Positions 9,617-22,977 of a stretch of DNA of 44,951 bases are shown piece by piece. Location: contig AMGN01000037.1 of the NCBI GenBank assembly GCA_000309865.1, positions 1 to 44,951 of the forward strand. Reading direction: 5' to 3'. Position 1 is the first letter of the stretch; each line of letters opens with the position of its first letter. A model generated the notes under the pieces. That model was given only the letters and a program-made list of their open reading frames with translations. It did not search any database and was not told where the DNA came from. Position numbers and translations under genes: made by a program. The DNA is from Methanobacterium sp. Maddingley MBC34 (lineage in GTDB: Archaea > Methanobacteriota > Methanobacteria > Methanobacteriales > Methanobacteriaceae).

Positions 9617-11167
9617 ATGCTCCTGGAACACAATGTGGTGGTGAAGGATCCACTTAAAATTGGACTTCGCTTCGCCTCATGCTACCCCAATCTCTACCGC
9701 AGTGCCATGTCCTCACTGGGTTTCCATATCATCTACGACATGTTAAACCACCAGGATGATGTTTATTGTGAAAGAGTGGTCTACCCTTATGGTAAGAGCC
9801 TGGAAACCGGTTCACCCCTTAGAGATTTTGATGTGGTTGGTTTTTCACTACAGTATGAGCAGGATTACTCTCATGTCCTGCAAATGCTCAGGGAAGGTGG
9901 TTTAAAGGTTCGAAAAGAGGATAGAAGTTTAGATGATCCTCTAATTATAGCTGGTGGCCCCTGTGCCAGTTCCAACCCTTTACCCATGAGTAGTTTCATT
10001 GACCTTTTCCTGGTGGGAGATGGTGAGGTTATTCTACCAGATTTTCTGGATAAACTGAGTGAGCTGAATAACCCACGGAGGGAAATTGATGAGCTTCTGG
10101 ATGTAGAAGGAGTTTACATTCCAGGTAATAAAGCAAACCTGGTCCAGGTGGATGATATGCGTGATGCATGGCGTCCAATTCGCCAGGTGTTTCCTGAAAC
10201 TGATAATAAAGAGCTGATCCCTGCCTTTGGAAAATCATTCCTCCTGGAAGTCTCCCGGGGCTGTGCCCGGGGTTGTCGTTTCTGCATGGCAGGATGTCTT
10301 TATCGCCCTAGGAGAGAAGTTGATTTTAAGACCATTATCCAGACTGCAGAAGCTGGAAGAGAAGCCACGGGTCTGGAGAAAATTGCACTCATTGGTGGGG
10401 CTGTTTCAGATTACTCCCATATCGAAGGGTTGTGCCATGAACTTCTAAGTCGCGATTTCCAGGTCACCACACCATCCCTGCGTATCGAATCAATTTCCAG
10501 GGATCTTCTGGAAAGCTTGAAAGAAAGCGGGCTTAGAACCATTACCATTGCTCCGGAATCCACCTGGAGACTCAGACAGGTTGTCAATAAACCAATCACT
10601 GATGATGATATCAGGAGAACCATGGAAACTGCCTTCAATTTGAAGTTGAATGTTAAGCTATATTTCCTGGTAGGACTCCCTACGGAAACACAACATGACC
10701 TGGAAGACCTGATGAATCTGGTGAGGGATCTTGAAGTTATGGCTCCGCACCCAGATTCACTCCGGATAAGTGTAAACCCATTCATACCAAAACCCCACAC
10801 ACCCTTCCAGTGGACCGAGTTCAACCTAAAAGATATCAAGGCCAAGGTAAAATACTTGAAAAAACACACTAAAAACAGGCATTTCAAGGCGGAAAATCCC
10901 AACAAATCCCTGGTGCAGTACATATTGTCAGCGGGTGGTGCTGATCTATCTGATATTATTGAAGAAACCTCTAAAAGACGGGTCCCCCTGGGTGAGTGGA
11001 AGAAATTAACATCACAATTAAACTTAGGTGATGAACTTCCATGGAAAGATATAGATGTGGGGATAAATGATGAATTCCTTGAAAATGAATATGAAAAAGC
11101 CTTAAAAGGTGATTTAACACCCTGGTGTGAAACCTTTGGATGTTATAATTGTGGGGCGTGTAATTAA
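9617..11167 (+). CDS. B12-type radical SAM protein
   Basis: This 516-residue protein has an N-terminal region of B12-binding type (about residues 10-170) and a radical SAM core. The cluster motif is C216-A-R-G-C220-R-F-C223, a CX3CX2C that would hold the [4Fe-4S] used to cleave S-adenosylmethionine. GLPTET and SVNPFIPKPHTPFQW are typical of the YgiQ/TIGR03960-like branch. The last 13 residues contain four more Cys (504, 509, 512, 515), perhaps a second cluster. The ATG follows in-frame stops, and GGTGG lies rather far upstream. The substrate is unknown; homologues are widespread in methanogens. It is followed by an aminotransferase 88 bases later. Confidence 0.8.
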   Translation: MLLEHNVVVKDPLKIGLRFASCYPNLYRSAMSSLGFHIIYDMLNHQDDVYCERVVYPYGKSLETGSPLRDFDVVGFSLQYEQDYSHVLQMLREGGLKVRKEDRSLDDPLIIAGGPCASSNPLPMSSFIDLFLVGDGEVILPDFLDKLSELNNPRREIDELLDVEGVYIPGNKANLVQVDDMRDAWRPIRQVFPETDNKELIPAFGKSFLLEVSRGCARGCRFCMAGCLYRPRREVDFKTIIQTAEAGREATGLEKIALIGGAVSDYSHIEGLCHELLSRDFQVTTPSLRIESISRDLLESLKESGLRTITIAPESTWRLRQVVNKPITDDDIRRTMETAFNLKLNVKLYFLVGLPTETQHDLEDLMNLVRDLEVMAPHPDSLRISVNPFIPKPHTPFQWTEFNLKDIKAKVKYLKKHTKNRHFKAENPNKSLVQYILSAGGADLSDIIEETSKRRVPLGEWKKLTSQLNLGDELPWKDIDVGINDEFLENEYEKALKGDLTPWCETFGCYNCGACN

Positions 11168-11255
11168 AAATGTTAATAAAACTCATTAAATAAGTCAGTT
11201 TATAACAAAAATCAAAATTATTAATTAACCCAATAAAATTAAATGGACGATTACC

Positions 11256-12368
11256 ATGAAACCAGCTAAAAGAGTTCAACACATTGATCTATCTGGAATT
11301 AGGAAAATGTTCGATATGGTGGGGGCCGACTCCATCAACCTGGCACTGGGCGAACCTGATTTTGACACACCATCTTATATCCGCGAAGCAGTTAAAGAAG
11401 CACTGGATGAGGGTTTTACCCATTACACTGGCAACACCGGGATCTTGGAACTTAGGGAAGCCATATGTAACAAATTAAAGACTGATAATCACATCAAAAC
11501 ATCCCCTGAATCTATTATAGTTACGGTGGGAGCCAGTGGGGCATTATATTCCAGTATCAATGCACTTGTAGATGAAGGGGATGAAGTGATCATCCCTGAT
11601 CCTGGTTTCGTAGCTTATGATGCCTGTGTGAAGCTCAGTGGAGGTAAATCCGTATCCGCACAACTTAAAGATGAAAATGATTTCAGGATGTTGCCTGAAG
11701 ATGTGCTGGAGCAGGTAACCCCACGTACCAGGGCCATTATAATGAATTCACCAAATAATCCCACAGGTGCAGTCCTGGAAAAGGAAGATGTTAAGGGTTT
11801 GGCGGATATTGCCGATGACCATGACTTGATTCTTATTTCTGATGAGATCTACGATAAGATCATCTATGGAAAGAAACACTACAGCCCAGCACGCTACTCA
11901 GATAACGTGATAACCATTAACGGATTCTCCAAGACCTATGCCATGACTGGTTTCCGCATTGGATACCTAGCCACACCCCCTACTTTAACTGAAGATCTTT
12001 TAAAAATACACCAGTACAGTGTTACCTGTGCAACTTCCATATCCCAGAAAGCTGCTTTAGCAGCCCTCCAGGGACCCCAGGATAGTGTGACCCAAATGAG
12101 GGATGAGTTTCAGAGGAGAAGGGATCTGGTGGTGGGAAGACTGCATGATATGGGAATAGAATGTAACCAACCAAACGGAGCTTTTTACGTGTTCCCACGC
12201 ATAGATAATCCTGAAAAATTCACAGAAGCTGCTCTTAAAAAAGATGTGGTCTTAGTTCCGGGTTTTTCCTTTGGTAAGTACGGTGAAGGTCATTTCCGTA
12301 TATCCTACGCCGCATCCTATGAGGATCTCCAGGAAGCCATGGATCGTCTGGAATCCATGGAGTGGTAA
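11256..12368 (+). CDS. Class I/II aminotransferase (AspC-like)
   Basis: This 370-residue fold-type I PLP enzyme is likely an aspartate or broad amino-acid transaminase. Visible motifs are the N-terminal NLALGEPDFDTP, the substrate/PLP loop NSPNNPTG (164-171), SDEIYD (195-200) whose Asp holds the pyridine nitrogen, and INGFSKTYAMTGFRIGY with the Schiff-base Lys at residue 226. The length is normal. The nearest ribosome-like sequence upstream of the ATG is weak. A T8 run 54 bases after the stop probably terminates the transcript. The exact substrate cannot be read from sequence; neighbours do not define a pathway. Confidence 0.82.
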   Translation: MKPAKRVQHIDLSGIRKMFDMVGADSINLALGEPDFDTPSYIREAVKEALDEGFTHYTGNTGILELREAICNKLKTDNHIKTSPESIIVTVGASGALYSSINALVDEGDEVIIPDPGFVAYDACVKLSGGKSVSAQLKDENDFRMLPEDVLEQVTPRTRAIIMNSPNNPTGAVLEKEDVKGLADIADDHDLILISDEIYDKIIYGKKHYSPARYSDNVITINGFSKTYAMTGFRIGYLATPPTLTEDLLKIHQYSVTCATSISQKAALAALQGPQDSVTQMRDEFQRRRDLVVGRLHDMGIECNQPNGAFYVFPRIDNPEKFTEAALKKDVVLVPGFSFGKYGEGHFRISYAASYEDLQEAMDRLESMEW

Positions 12369-12421
12369 ATCCCTGGACTGGTAAAAAAGTACAGATTCAA
12401 ATAGGGTTGTGCCCCCATCAA

Positions 12422-12429
12422 TTTTTTTT
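12422..12429 (+). terminator. T-run terminator after the aminotransferase
   Basis: Eight T residues in an AT-rich stretch follow the stop at 12368, and a further T5 lies about 10 bases on. Archaeal RNA polymerase stops at such runs without needing a hairpin. Confidence 0.5.
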
Positions 12430-12522
12430 CTAATATGTAATTTTTCTCTAAAATGTAAATAAAATTTCTTATTCAAAAGAATAAAATAAATTAAATCTTA
12501 ATTTTTTTTAATTTTTCAAAAG

Positions 12523-12587
12523 TTAGGCAACCCTATCACGAATTAGATAAGCCTAACATTGTATTTAAAGTAATTAGGCATTCCTAA
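12523..12587. promoter_or_regulatory. Three DtxR-like operator motifs (TTAGG-N4-CCTAA type)
   Basis: Three copies of a 14-base partial palindrome lie upstream of the P-type ATPase: TTAGGCAACCCTAT (12523-12536), TTAGATAAGCCTAA (12543-12556) and TTAGGCATTCCTAA (12574-12587, perfect arms). Their starts are 20 and 31 bases apart, close to two and three helical turns, so the same DNA face is presented. The arms match the TTAGG...CCTAA core known for DtxR/IdeR-family metal-dependent regulators. The regulator and the metal are inference. Confidence 0.6.
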
Positions 12588-12607
12588 CACGCTAATTAAT
12601 GGAAAAA

Positions 12608-12617
12608 GATATATAGG
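12608..12617 (+). promoter_or_regulatory. Candidate TATA box for the P-type ATPase gene
   Basis: GATATATAGG follows a purine-rich AAAAAG, which could be the TFB-recognition element, and lies about 60 bases before the TTG start. A second candidate, TATTTAAAG at 12562-12570, lies between operator copies two and three; if used, the third operator copy would sit between TATA and start site. Confidence 0.45.
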
Positions 12618-12670
12618 GCCTTCCCCATATCTTAATAAACTTAAAGATAATCCCCTCCGGAGGCAACAAG

Positions 12671-15226
<2,556 letters not shown>

Positions 15227-15293
15227 GGGTTATCTCTAGAAAAGGTTATTTACAAAGTAATTTATCCCCTCAATCTCTTTATTCCACCATCTC

Positions 15294-15301
15294 ATTTTTT
15301 T
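15294..15301 (+). terminator. T-run terminator after the P-type ATPase
   Basis: A T-run of about seven bases lies roughly 70 bases after the ATPase stop in AT-rich sequence, a normal archaeal intrinsic terminator. Confidence 0.4.
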
Positions 15302-15379
15302 GTATCCATAATTCATTTTCCACAATTTTTATTTCATGACACCCCCCAATATTATATATTGTAATAACTGGAGTATGAG

Positions 15380-16228
<849 letters not shown>

Positions 16229-16480
16229 ATATTCCATCAATGGGTTGGTTCGAATCATATCTTTTCGGGGAAAATAAGAATTTAAAAATAATGAAAATAT
16301 TAAATTTTATTGATGGAAAATTACATTTCGAAAAAATTGATGAAAAATTACTTTGAGAAAAATGCTCTCTGGAAATGATATAATTGGATAAAAATAATTT
16401 TATTAAAAATTGATTAAAATATAATTTACTTGATTTAATAAAAATTAATTTGATTTAACAATGAATTAAGAGGATTTTAT

Positions 16481-17665
<1,185 letters not shown>

Positions 17666-17668
17666 AAA

Positions 17669-18583
17669 ATGTACCAAACCACTTTTAATATAAAGGCCAA
17701 AGCACCATTTGATTTTGATCTTAGTTCCAGAATATTTTCCAATGGAGATAAAAATATAAAAAAATATGCCAATAATCATTTCTGGCAGGCTATTACCATC
17801 AAACAAAAAACAATGCTTTTATATATTGAGTCTACCGGAGAAGTAGAAAATCCCGAACTTGAGGTTAGTGTGGGATCAAAAGAGGAACTATCTCAGGATA
17901 TTCTAAATTCAGTCCCCCCTATGGTACATAAAATTTTTAACCTCGGCTTAGACCTTCATCCTTTTTATGAAGAGATTAAATCTGATGAAACCATGGCCAG
18001 GATCACCAGAAAGCTTTACGGTCTTAAAAATCCATCCACACCTACTTTATTTGAGGCAATTACCGATTCCATCATTGAACAGCAAATATCACTAAAAGCA
18101 GCCCATAGTATAAGAAACCGTTTGATAAAGCAGTTCGGATCGTGTATTTACAGTTACGGTCAGAAATATTATTCTTACCCATCACCAGAGGATTTAGCCA
18201 ATTTAGACCCTGAAAAGCTTCGAAAATGTGGTCTGAGTTTCCGGAAGGCTGAATATATTCGTGATTTATCCTTGAATATAGTAAACCAGGAAGTGGATCT
18301 AAAATCTCTTCAGAAGATTGGTACCACCCAGGAAATGATAGAAGAACTAACTAAAATTAGGGGTGTTGGTGTTTGGACCGCTGAACTGGCATTGCTTAGG
18401 GGATTATGCAGATTGGATGCAATTCCCGCTGATGACATCGGATTGCAGAGGGTTATATCTCATTTTTATCGTGATGATGAAAAGATATCAACAGAAGAAG
18501 TCAGAGAAATTGCCAGTTCCTGGGGAAAATGGAGAGGACTAGCGGGTTATTATTTGATTGTAGCAGATTTAATGAATATCTGA
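17669..18583 (+). CDS. AlkA/Ogg-type DNA glycosylase (HhH-GPD)
   Basis: This 304-residue base-excision repair enzyme removes damaged bases such as 3-methyladenine or oxidised purines. The C-terminal half carries the helix-hairpin-helix LTKIRGVGVWTAELALLRGL followed by IPADDIGLQR; Asp256 of the Asp255-Asp256 pair is the expected catalytic residue. The N-terminal 90 residues form the beta-rich domain usual for AlkA. There is no Cys-cluster as in MutY/Nth. Whether alkylated or oxidised bases are the target cannot be told. The start follows the aminotransferase stop by three bases, and GGATGTGA inside that gene may be its ribosome site. Confidence 0.82.
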   Translation: MYQTTFNIKAKAPFDFDLSSRIFSNGDKNIKKYANNHFWQAITIKQKTMLLYIESTGEVENPELEVSVGSKEELSQDILNSVPPMVHKIFNLGLDLHPFYEEIKSDETMARITRKLYGLKNPSTPTLFEAITDSIIEQQISLKAAHSIRNRLIKQFGSCIYSYGQKYYSYPSPEDLANLDPEKLRKCGLSFRKAEYIRDLSLNIVNQEVDLKSLQKIGTTQEMIEELTKIRGVGVWTAELALLRGLCRLDAIPADDIGLQRVISHFYRDDEKISTEEVREIASSWGKWRGLAGYYLIVADLMNI

Positions 18584-18638
18584 TTGTGGAAGAGTAAAGA
18601 ATATCTGTTTGCGCTTATAATTAATTTTAGGAGAATTT

Positions 18639-19115
18639 ATGATGAAAATAAAATATATATGTCCTTTAATCACAGTGCAAGATATTGAAAAATCAAGAAA
18701 GTTTTATGAAGATGTCCTGAATCAGGAAGTAGAAATAGATCACGGAGCCAATGTCTCTTTTAAGGGAGGTTTTGCCATCCATGATGCTGAACACTACCAG
18801 GGGCTTTTAGGAGAATCCTCAACTACCAACACCACATGTGAGAAGAACTTCATGGAATTATACTTCGAATCCGAGGATTTGGATGGTATTCATGAAAAAT
18901 TAGAGTCAATTAATACTAAATTTGTTCACAGAATTAGGGAACAACCATGGGGGCAGAGGGTAATGCGTTTTTATGACCCTGATGGTTACATCATAGAGGT
19001 GGGTGAACCACTGGAATTTGTGGTGAGGAGATTCGCTGGTCAGGGTTTTTCCGTAGAAGAAATCGTAGAACGGTGTTCGGTGCCTTTAGAGTTTGTTAAG
19101 ATGGTATTGGAATAA
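18639..19115 (+). CDS. VOC-family (glyoxalase/dioxygenase fold) protein
   Basis: This 158-residue protein opens ICPLITVQDIEKSRKFYEDVL, the standard first beta-alpha unit of vicinal-oxygen-chelate proteins. It ends its core with MRFYDPDGYIIEVGEP, where the final Glu of the second module is a usual metal ligand. A final 35-residue helical tail (FAGQGFSVEEIVERCSVPLE) is extra to the minimal fold. Substrate unknown; the family includes glyoxalase I, methylmalonyl-CoA epimerase and resistance proteins. AGGAG precedes the first of two adjacent ATG codons. It may be read through from the glycosylase gene (55-base gap). Confidence 0.75.
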   Translation: MMKIKYICPLITVQDIEKSRKFYEDVLNQEVEIDHGANVSFKGGFAIHDAEHYQGLLGESSTTNTTCEKNFMELYFESEDLDGIHEKLESINTKFVHRIREQPWGQRVMRFYDPDGYIIEVGEPLEFVVRRFAGQGFSVEEIVERCSVPLEFVKMVLE

Positions 19116-19244
19116 TTTATCTAGTTAAAAAGAGAAGTATTTGAATAAACGGTGATATGAAACATTAAATTCTTTTTATATGGTTTTAGAAAAATAATAA
19201 AAGGAAAAAGTATTTATTAATACTTTTTAAAAGGAACATTAATT

Positions 19245-19685
19245 TTAGTCAATTTTGATTTCAGTTCCTTCTTCTTTTTCCTGTTTTGGTATTTCTACCT
19301 TGAGTATTCCATTTTCGAATTTGGCTTTGGCCTCTTCAACTATAACCTTTTTGGGTAGGCGTACTGTTCTGCGTATGTATCCACTCTTACGATCAGATAA
19401 AGTTACATAACTTCCTCCCATTTTATGTTCAAAATCGAATTTAGCCTTGACTTTCAGCTTGTTTTCAGTGAGTTTAAGGTTGATATTTTCCTTTTCAATA
19501 CCTGGAAGCACAATGTTAACGATCACACTGTCATCTGTTTCAATAATGTCCTTCCCTGGTAGGAATGTGTAGTCAACAATGGATTTTTCAATGTCAAATC
19601 GCATTTTATCCACGGTTCTAGATGTATCTTCCAGCATATCCTTTACTATTTCTTTCATATCCTCAATACTATCCTTTTTATGCAT
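19245..19685 (-). CDS. Small heat-shock protein (Hsp20/alpha-crystallin)
   Basis: This 146-residue chaperone binds unfolding proteins without ATP. The alpha-crystallin domain runs from about IETDDSVIVNIVLPGIEKEN to the FENGILKVEIPK strand, with the A-x-x-x-N-G-[IV]-L signature seen as AKFENGIL. A short acidic C-terminal tail contains EIKID in place of the usual IxI anchor. I choose the ATG at 19685 because GAGGTG (19692-19697) is six bases upstream; the GTG at 19694 lies inside that ribosome site. A TATA-like ATTATATATT stretch lies about 50 bases upstream. Convergent with the VOC gene. Confidence 0.9.
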   Translation of the reverse strand: MHKKDSIEDMKEIVKDMLEDTSRTVDKMRFDIEKSIVDYTFLPGKDIIETDDSVIVNIVLPGIEKENINLKLTENKLKVKAKFDFEHKMGGSYVTLSDRKSGYIRRTVRLPKKVIVEEAKAKFENGILKVEIPKQEKEEGTEIKID

Positions 19686-19876
19686 ATTTTTCACCTCATT
19701 CTTGAGTCATTGTAATTTATGATTTAATAAAAATATATAATTTGCTATGCCATGTAAATTAGAAAGCCACCATATTTTTAGAGAGTTATTATTGATTTGA
19801 AGAGGAATTATTAGAAAATAAAAGTTTATTGAGGAATAGGTAAAAATATGATGATTTCATTGAATTTGAGATAAAG

Positions 19877-20245
19877 TTATATTATTAAAATGCGATCCCG
19901 AAAATAAGACCCAAATATGCCACCAATGGAACCGATTATTCCGTCAAGCATTATTCCCACAAGTACTCCAGAATATCCCATTTCCATCATGGATGATCCC
20001 AATCCCCCTGGAGATGAAGCCATTAAAATCATGGAAAGGATGAAGACTATGCCAGTTATAACACCCACCAGTGCTCCATGCACAGCTCCCTGGGCTACGT
20101 CATCACTTACACGGTACCCCACTATGAAAGTGGCTATGAAGAATCCTGCAAATGATCCGGGGCTCCCTAAAAATAAACCCAATGATATGCTTAAAATTAA
20201 AGTTAAAACCAGGCCCAATGCTATTTCAAACGGATTAAATCTCAA
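19877..20245 (-). CDS. Small membrane protein, DUF5518-like
   Basis: This roughly 122-residue protein is almost wholly hydrophobic, with four predicted helices and Gly-rich turns (ASSPGGLGSSMMEMGYSG). Proteins of this build, often labelled DUF5518 or TIGR04086-like, are frequent and multicopy in Methanobacteriales; I assign this from composition only. The frame begins with a TTG after an in-frame stop and has no clear ribosome site, so the start is uncertain. The function is unknown. It lies between the Hsp20 gene and the UbiB-like kinase, all on the minus strand but with gaps over 100 bases, so an operon is not obvious. Confidence 0.55.
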   Translation of the reverse strand: MRFNPFEIALGLVLTLILSISLGLFLGSPGSFAGFFIATFIVGYRVSDDVAQGAVHGALVGVITGIVFILSMILMASSPGGLGSSMMEMGYSGVLVGIMLDGIIGSIGGIFGSYFRDRILII

Positions 20246-20364
20246 TTTGATTCAACAACCCAGATATTTCAGATTTTTCTATGGTTAAAATGTACTTAAA
20301 TGACGCAATGGTTTTTAAACTAGATAAAATTTTAATCAACAAATTTATTTATTCTACACTCCCC

Positions 20365-22083
20365 TTATAATCTTCTTATGAATGAAACAACTAGACCTAT
20401 GGCTAGAGCTGCTCCTATAATGAATATAATTATCCCCACTGTTGAAAATCCAATGCCGGGCATTGGCATTCCTTTATCTGTCTGTAGAATCAGTGAGGAA
20501 CCAATTATAAGTGAGGATACAATTAAGGCCAGGGAAACACGATTGGTTATTTTCTCCAGGTGAGATGAGAATTCATCCAGTTCTTTGTGTTCAATCTCCA
20601 TCTTGATCTTACCATCCTCAAACCGGAGAAAAATCCGATTTATAGTCTCAGGAAGGTCCTTGAGTAAGTGTTCCAGTTCAAAGAGGTAACGGGTCTGATA
20701 ATCCGCCAGACGGAGGGGGTTTAAGCGACGGGCGATCATCTTCCGTATCAAGGGTTGGGCTACTTCAATACCATTAAATTCAGGGTTCAATCTGCGCCCC
20801 AGGTCTTCTGCCATGCTCAACACTCTTCCCAGTAGAATGAAATCCCGAGGGAGTTTGATCTTGTTTTTAACCATCACCCCCGGCATGCTGAACTCGTTAA
20901 TCATACCCCCAATATCCTGGATCTGTGCCCCATAAAAGCGATCTAAGAGATCCATAAGATCATATTTCAGTGTTTCCAGGTTAGTGTCATCATCAACCAG
21001 ACGCATGTACATCATCTGATTGATTAATCCTTTTACATCGTATTTAACAGTGAATATAAATAATTCTGCCAGGTTTTCTCGAAAATCTCTCTCCAGGTTT
21101 CCAGTCATTCCAAAGTCAACGAAACACAAACGGTTCCCGGGTAAAACCATCAGATTACCCGGGTGTGGGTCGGCATGGAAAAATCCGTAATCAAATATCT
21201 GTTTGAAGTAACATTCAGTACCTAATTTAGCTATTACTTTCCCATCAACTTTCATATCTGATTCCAGGGCTTCACTGATCTTTACCCCTTCAATGTATTC
21301 CATGGTGAGAACCTTGCTGGTGGATTGTTGCAGGTAAACTTCAGGGGCCAGTATACGTGAATCATCTTCAAACATGGCCCGGAAACGTTCAATGTTACGG
21401 GCTTCCTGGGAAAAATCAAGTTCCTTGAAGATAACCCTTTCAAATTCATCCACAATCCCCGGGAGGTTGTAATATTTAAGGGATCCCACGCGTTTATCCG
21501 CCTGCTTGGCCAGGTAACGCATGATTACTATATCCTGTTCTATACGTTTTGTGATATCCTTTTTTTTAACTTTAACCGCTACTTCTGTGCCATCATGAAG
21601 TTTAGCACGGTGGACTTGGGCAATTGAAGCAGAAGCTAATGGTTCTTCATTAAAATCAGAAAATAGTTCTTCAAGTGGGAGGTCCAGATCATCTTCAATC
21701 ACATCTTTTATGGATTCAAAGGTTACTGGAGGGAGTCTATCCTGGAGTTTGGTGAGTTCATCAGCAATGTCTTTGCCCACCAGATCCGGTCGGGTGCTTA
21801 AAACCTGTCCCAGTTTGATGAAGGTTGTTCCCAGTTCCTGTAGGACCATTCGAAACCTTTCAGGAGCTGTACTATCCAGTTCATCATCATCTTCCCGGGA
21901 AAGTATGTAAGGTACTCGGAATCCACTGCGGATACCTAACTTTATCAGAGTGTTGCCAAAACGGTATTTAGCCATTACTCCCAATATTTCCCTTAAACGT
22001 TTGATGTCAGGGTTTTTATTTTCGCCGAAGCGATTATTCATAAGATTATTTTGAACCTTTTTATCATATATTTTTTTCTTCAA
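20365..22083 (-). CDS. ABC1/UbiB/AarF-family atypical kinase
   Basis: This 572-residue protein shows the UbiB-family marks: FIKLGQVLSTRPDLVG with the KxGQ motif that covers the active site, the Ala-rich nucleotide loop ASASIAQVHRA, VAVKVKK with the ATP-binding Lys, HADPHPGNLMVLPGNRL as the catalytic loop, and VDFGMTG as the metal-binding DFG. Two C-terminal hydrophobic helices (about residues 510-570) anchor it in the membrane. Known relatives act in ubiquinone synthesis or lipid/isoprenoid handling as ATPases. Methanobacteriales have no ubiquinone, so the role here is open. It lies divergent, by 60-90 bases, from the CruF-like gene and near two UbiA-type prenyltransferases. Confidence 0.88.
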   Translation of the reverse strand: MKKKIYDKKVQNNLMNNRFGENKNPDIKRLREILGVMAKYRFGNTLIKLGIRSGFRVPYILSREDDDELDSTAPERFRMVLQELGTTFIKLGQVLSTRPDLVGKDIADELTKLQDRLPPVTFESIKDVIEDDLDLPLEELFSDFNEEPLASASIAQVHRAKLHDGTEVAVKVKKKDITKRIEQDIVIMRYLAKQADKRVGSLKYYNLPGIVDEFERVIFKELDFSQEARNIERFRAMFEDDSRILAPEVYLQQSTSKVLTMEYIEGVKISEALESDMKVDGKVIAKLGTECYFKQIFDYGFFHADPHPGNLMVLPGNRLCFVDFGMTGNLERDFRENLAELFIFTVKYDVKGLINQMMYMRLVDDDTNLETLKYDLMDLLDRFYGAQIQDIGGMINEFSMPGVMVKNKIKLPRDFILLGRVLSMAEDLGRRLNPEFNGIEVAQPLIRKMIARRLNPLRLADYQTRYLFELEHLLKDLPETINRIFLRFEDGKIKMEIEHKELDEFSSHLEKITNRVSLALIVSSLIIGSSLILQTDKGMPMPGIGFSTVGIIIFIIGAALAIGLVVSFIRRL

Positions 22084-22173
22084 TTATGAAAAATGAGAAA
22101 GTTTTATTTCTCCTTAAGGTAAATATCAATTGGGGGACTACTCATTAAAGATTACTCTAAATACATCTGGATA

Positions 22174-22929
22174 ATGGCAGTTGCTTTGGTGATTGCTGCT
22201 TTTTTTGTGGCCAATATTAACATTAGTTCGGAAATGGCCAGCATTTCCGCATTATTCATAATCATCTTAGCTATTCCCTCCTTTATAGCTATGATAATAT
22301 GGTTGGGCTGGAAGAAGGGATTAACCAGCATCATCATCCTCAGCATTTACGCCGTGGTCATTGAAACCTTTGCCATCCTAACTGGTTTTCCCTACTCCCC
22401 ATTCCATTACACTGAACTTATTGGAACGAAATTATTCGGTTACACACCATTCACTCTTCCCTTTGGTTATGTGCCCCTGTTTATGGGATGTATTTATCTG
22501 GCAAATCTGTACTGGCAAGAATCTTTACCTGAGTGGAAAAACATGTTAAAACTGGTTATAATTACTGCATTACTGGTTTTAACTGCTGATTTAATATTAG
22601 ACCCTGCTGCAGTGTCCCTTAACTTCTGGGTTTATGAATACCATGGTATTTTTTATGGGGTGCCCCTTCAGAACTTCTTAGGATGGATCCTCACCGGGAT
22701 CATTGCAGCGTTAATTGGTTTATTACTCTTCAAAAAAGAGTTGATAACCCTAAAACTCCCTGCAATATTATCCAGTCTCTTTCTAATCATCAGTTTCTGG
22801 ACTGCGGTCTGCCTTTATCGTCAGCTATGGTTACCCGGCATAATTGGAGTATTATTCATTTTTTTCATCTTGAACAAAACCAAAGGAAAAGTGGGAGATT
22901 TTCGAGTTAATCCAATAAATAAACATTAA
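22174..22929 (+). CDS. CruF-like carotenoid biosynthesis membrane protein (DUF422)
   Basis: This 251-residue protein has about seven membrane helices. The segment ETFAILTGFPYSPFHYTE, then LFGYTPFTLPFGYVPL, and later LILDPAAVSLNFWVYE is characteristic of CruF-type carotenoid 1',2'-hydratases. In haloarchaea these convert bisanhydrobacterioruberin towards bacterioruberin. The annotated ATG lacks a ribosome site and cuts into the first helix. Ten codons upstream, ATT at 22144 (then AAA GAT TAC) lies six bases after GGGGGA and may be the real start. The gene faces the UbiA gene (48-base gap) and sits beside crtI-crtB. Hydratase activity is inferred. Confidence 0.75.
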   Translation: MAVALVIAAFFVANINISSEMASISALFIIILAIPSFIAMIIWLGWKKGLTSIIILSIYAVVIETFAILTGFPYSPFHYTELIGTKLFGYTPFTLPFGYVPLFMGCIYLANLYWQESLPEWKNMLKLVIITALLVLTADLILDPAAVSLNFWVYEYHGIFYGVPLQNFLGWILTGIIAALIGLLLFKKELITLKLPAILSSLFLIISFWTAVCLYRQLWLPGIIGVLFIFFILNKTKGKVGDFRVNPINKH

Positions 22930-22977
22930 AAAAATCTTCCCTTAGAACTTTTGACACTGCTAATAACTTAAATTACA

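Noticed and set aside
10411..10923. 170-codon open frame antisense to the radical SAM gene
   Set aside because: It lies wholly inside a well-supported gene and its Ser/Arg-rich translation has no domain; a shadow frame.
19917..20288. 123-codon plus-strand frame opposite the small membrane protein
   Set aside because: The minus-strand reading gives clear membrane helices while this one is Pro/Met-rich and lacks a ribosome site.
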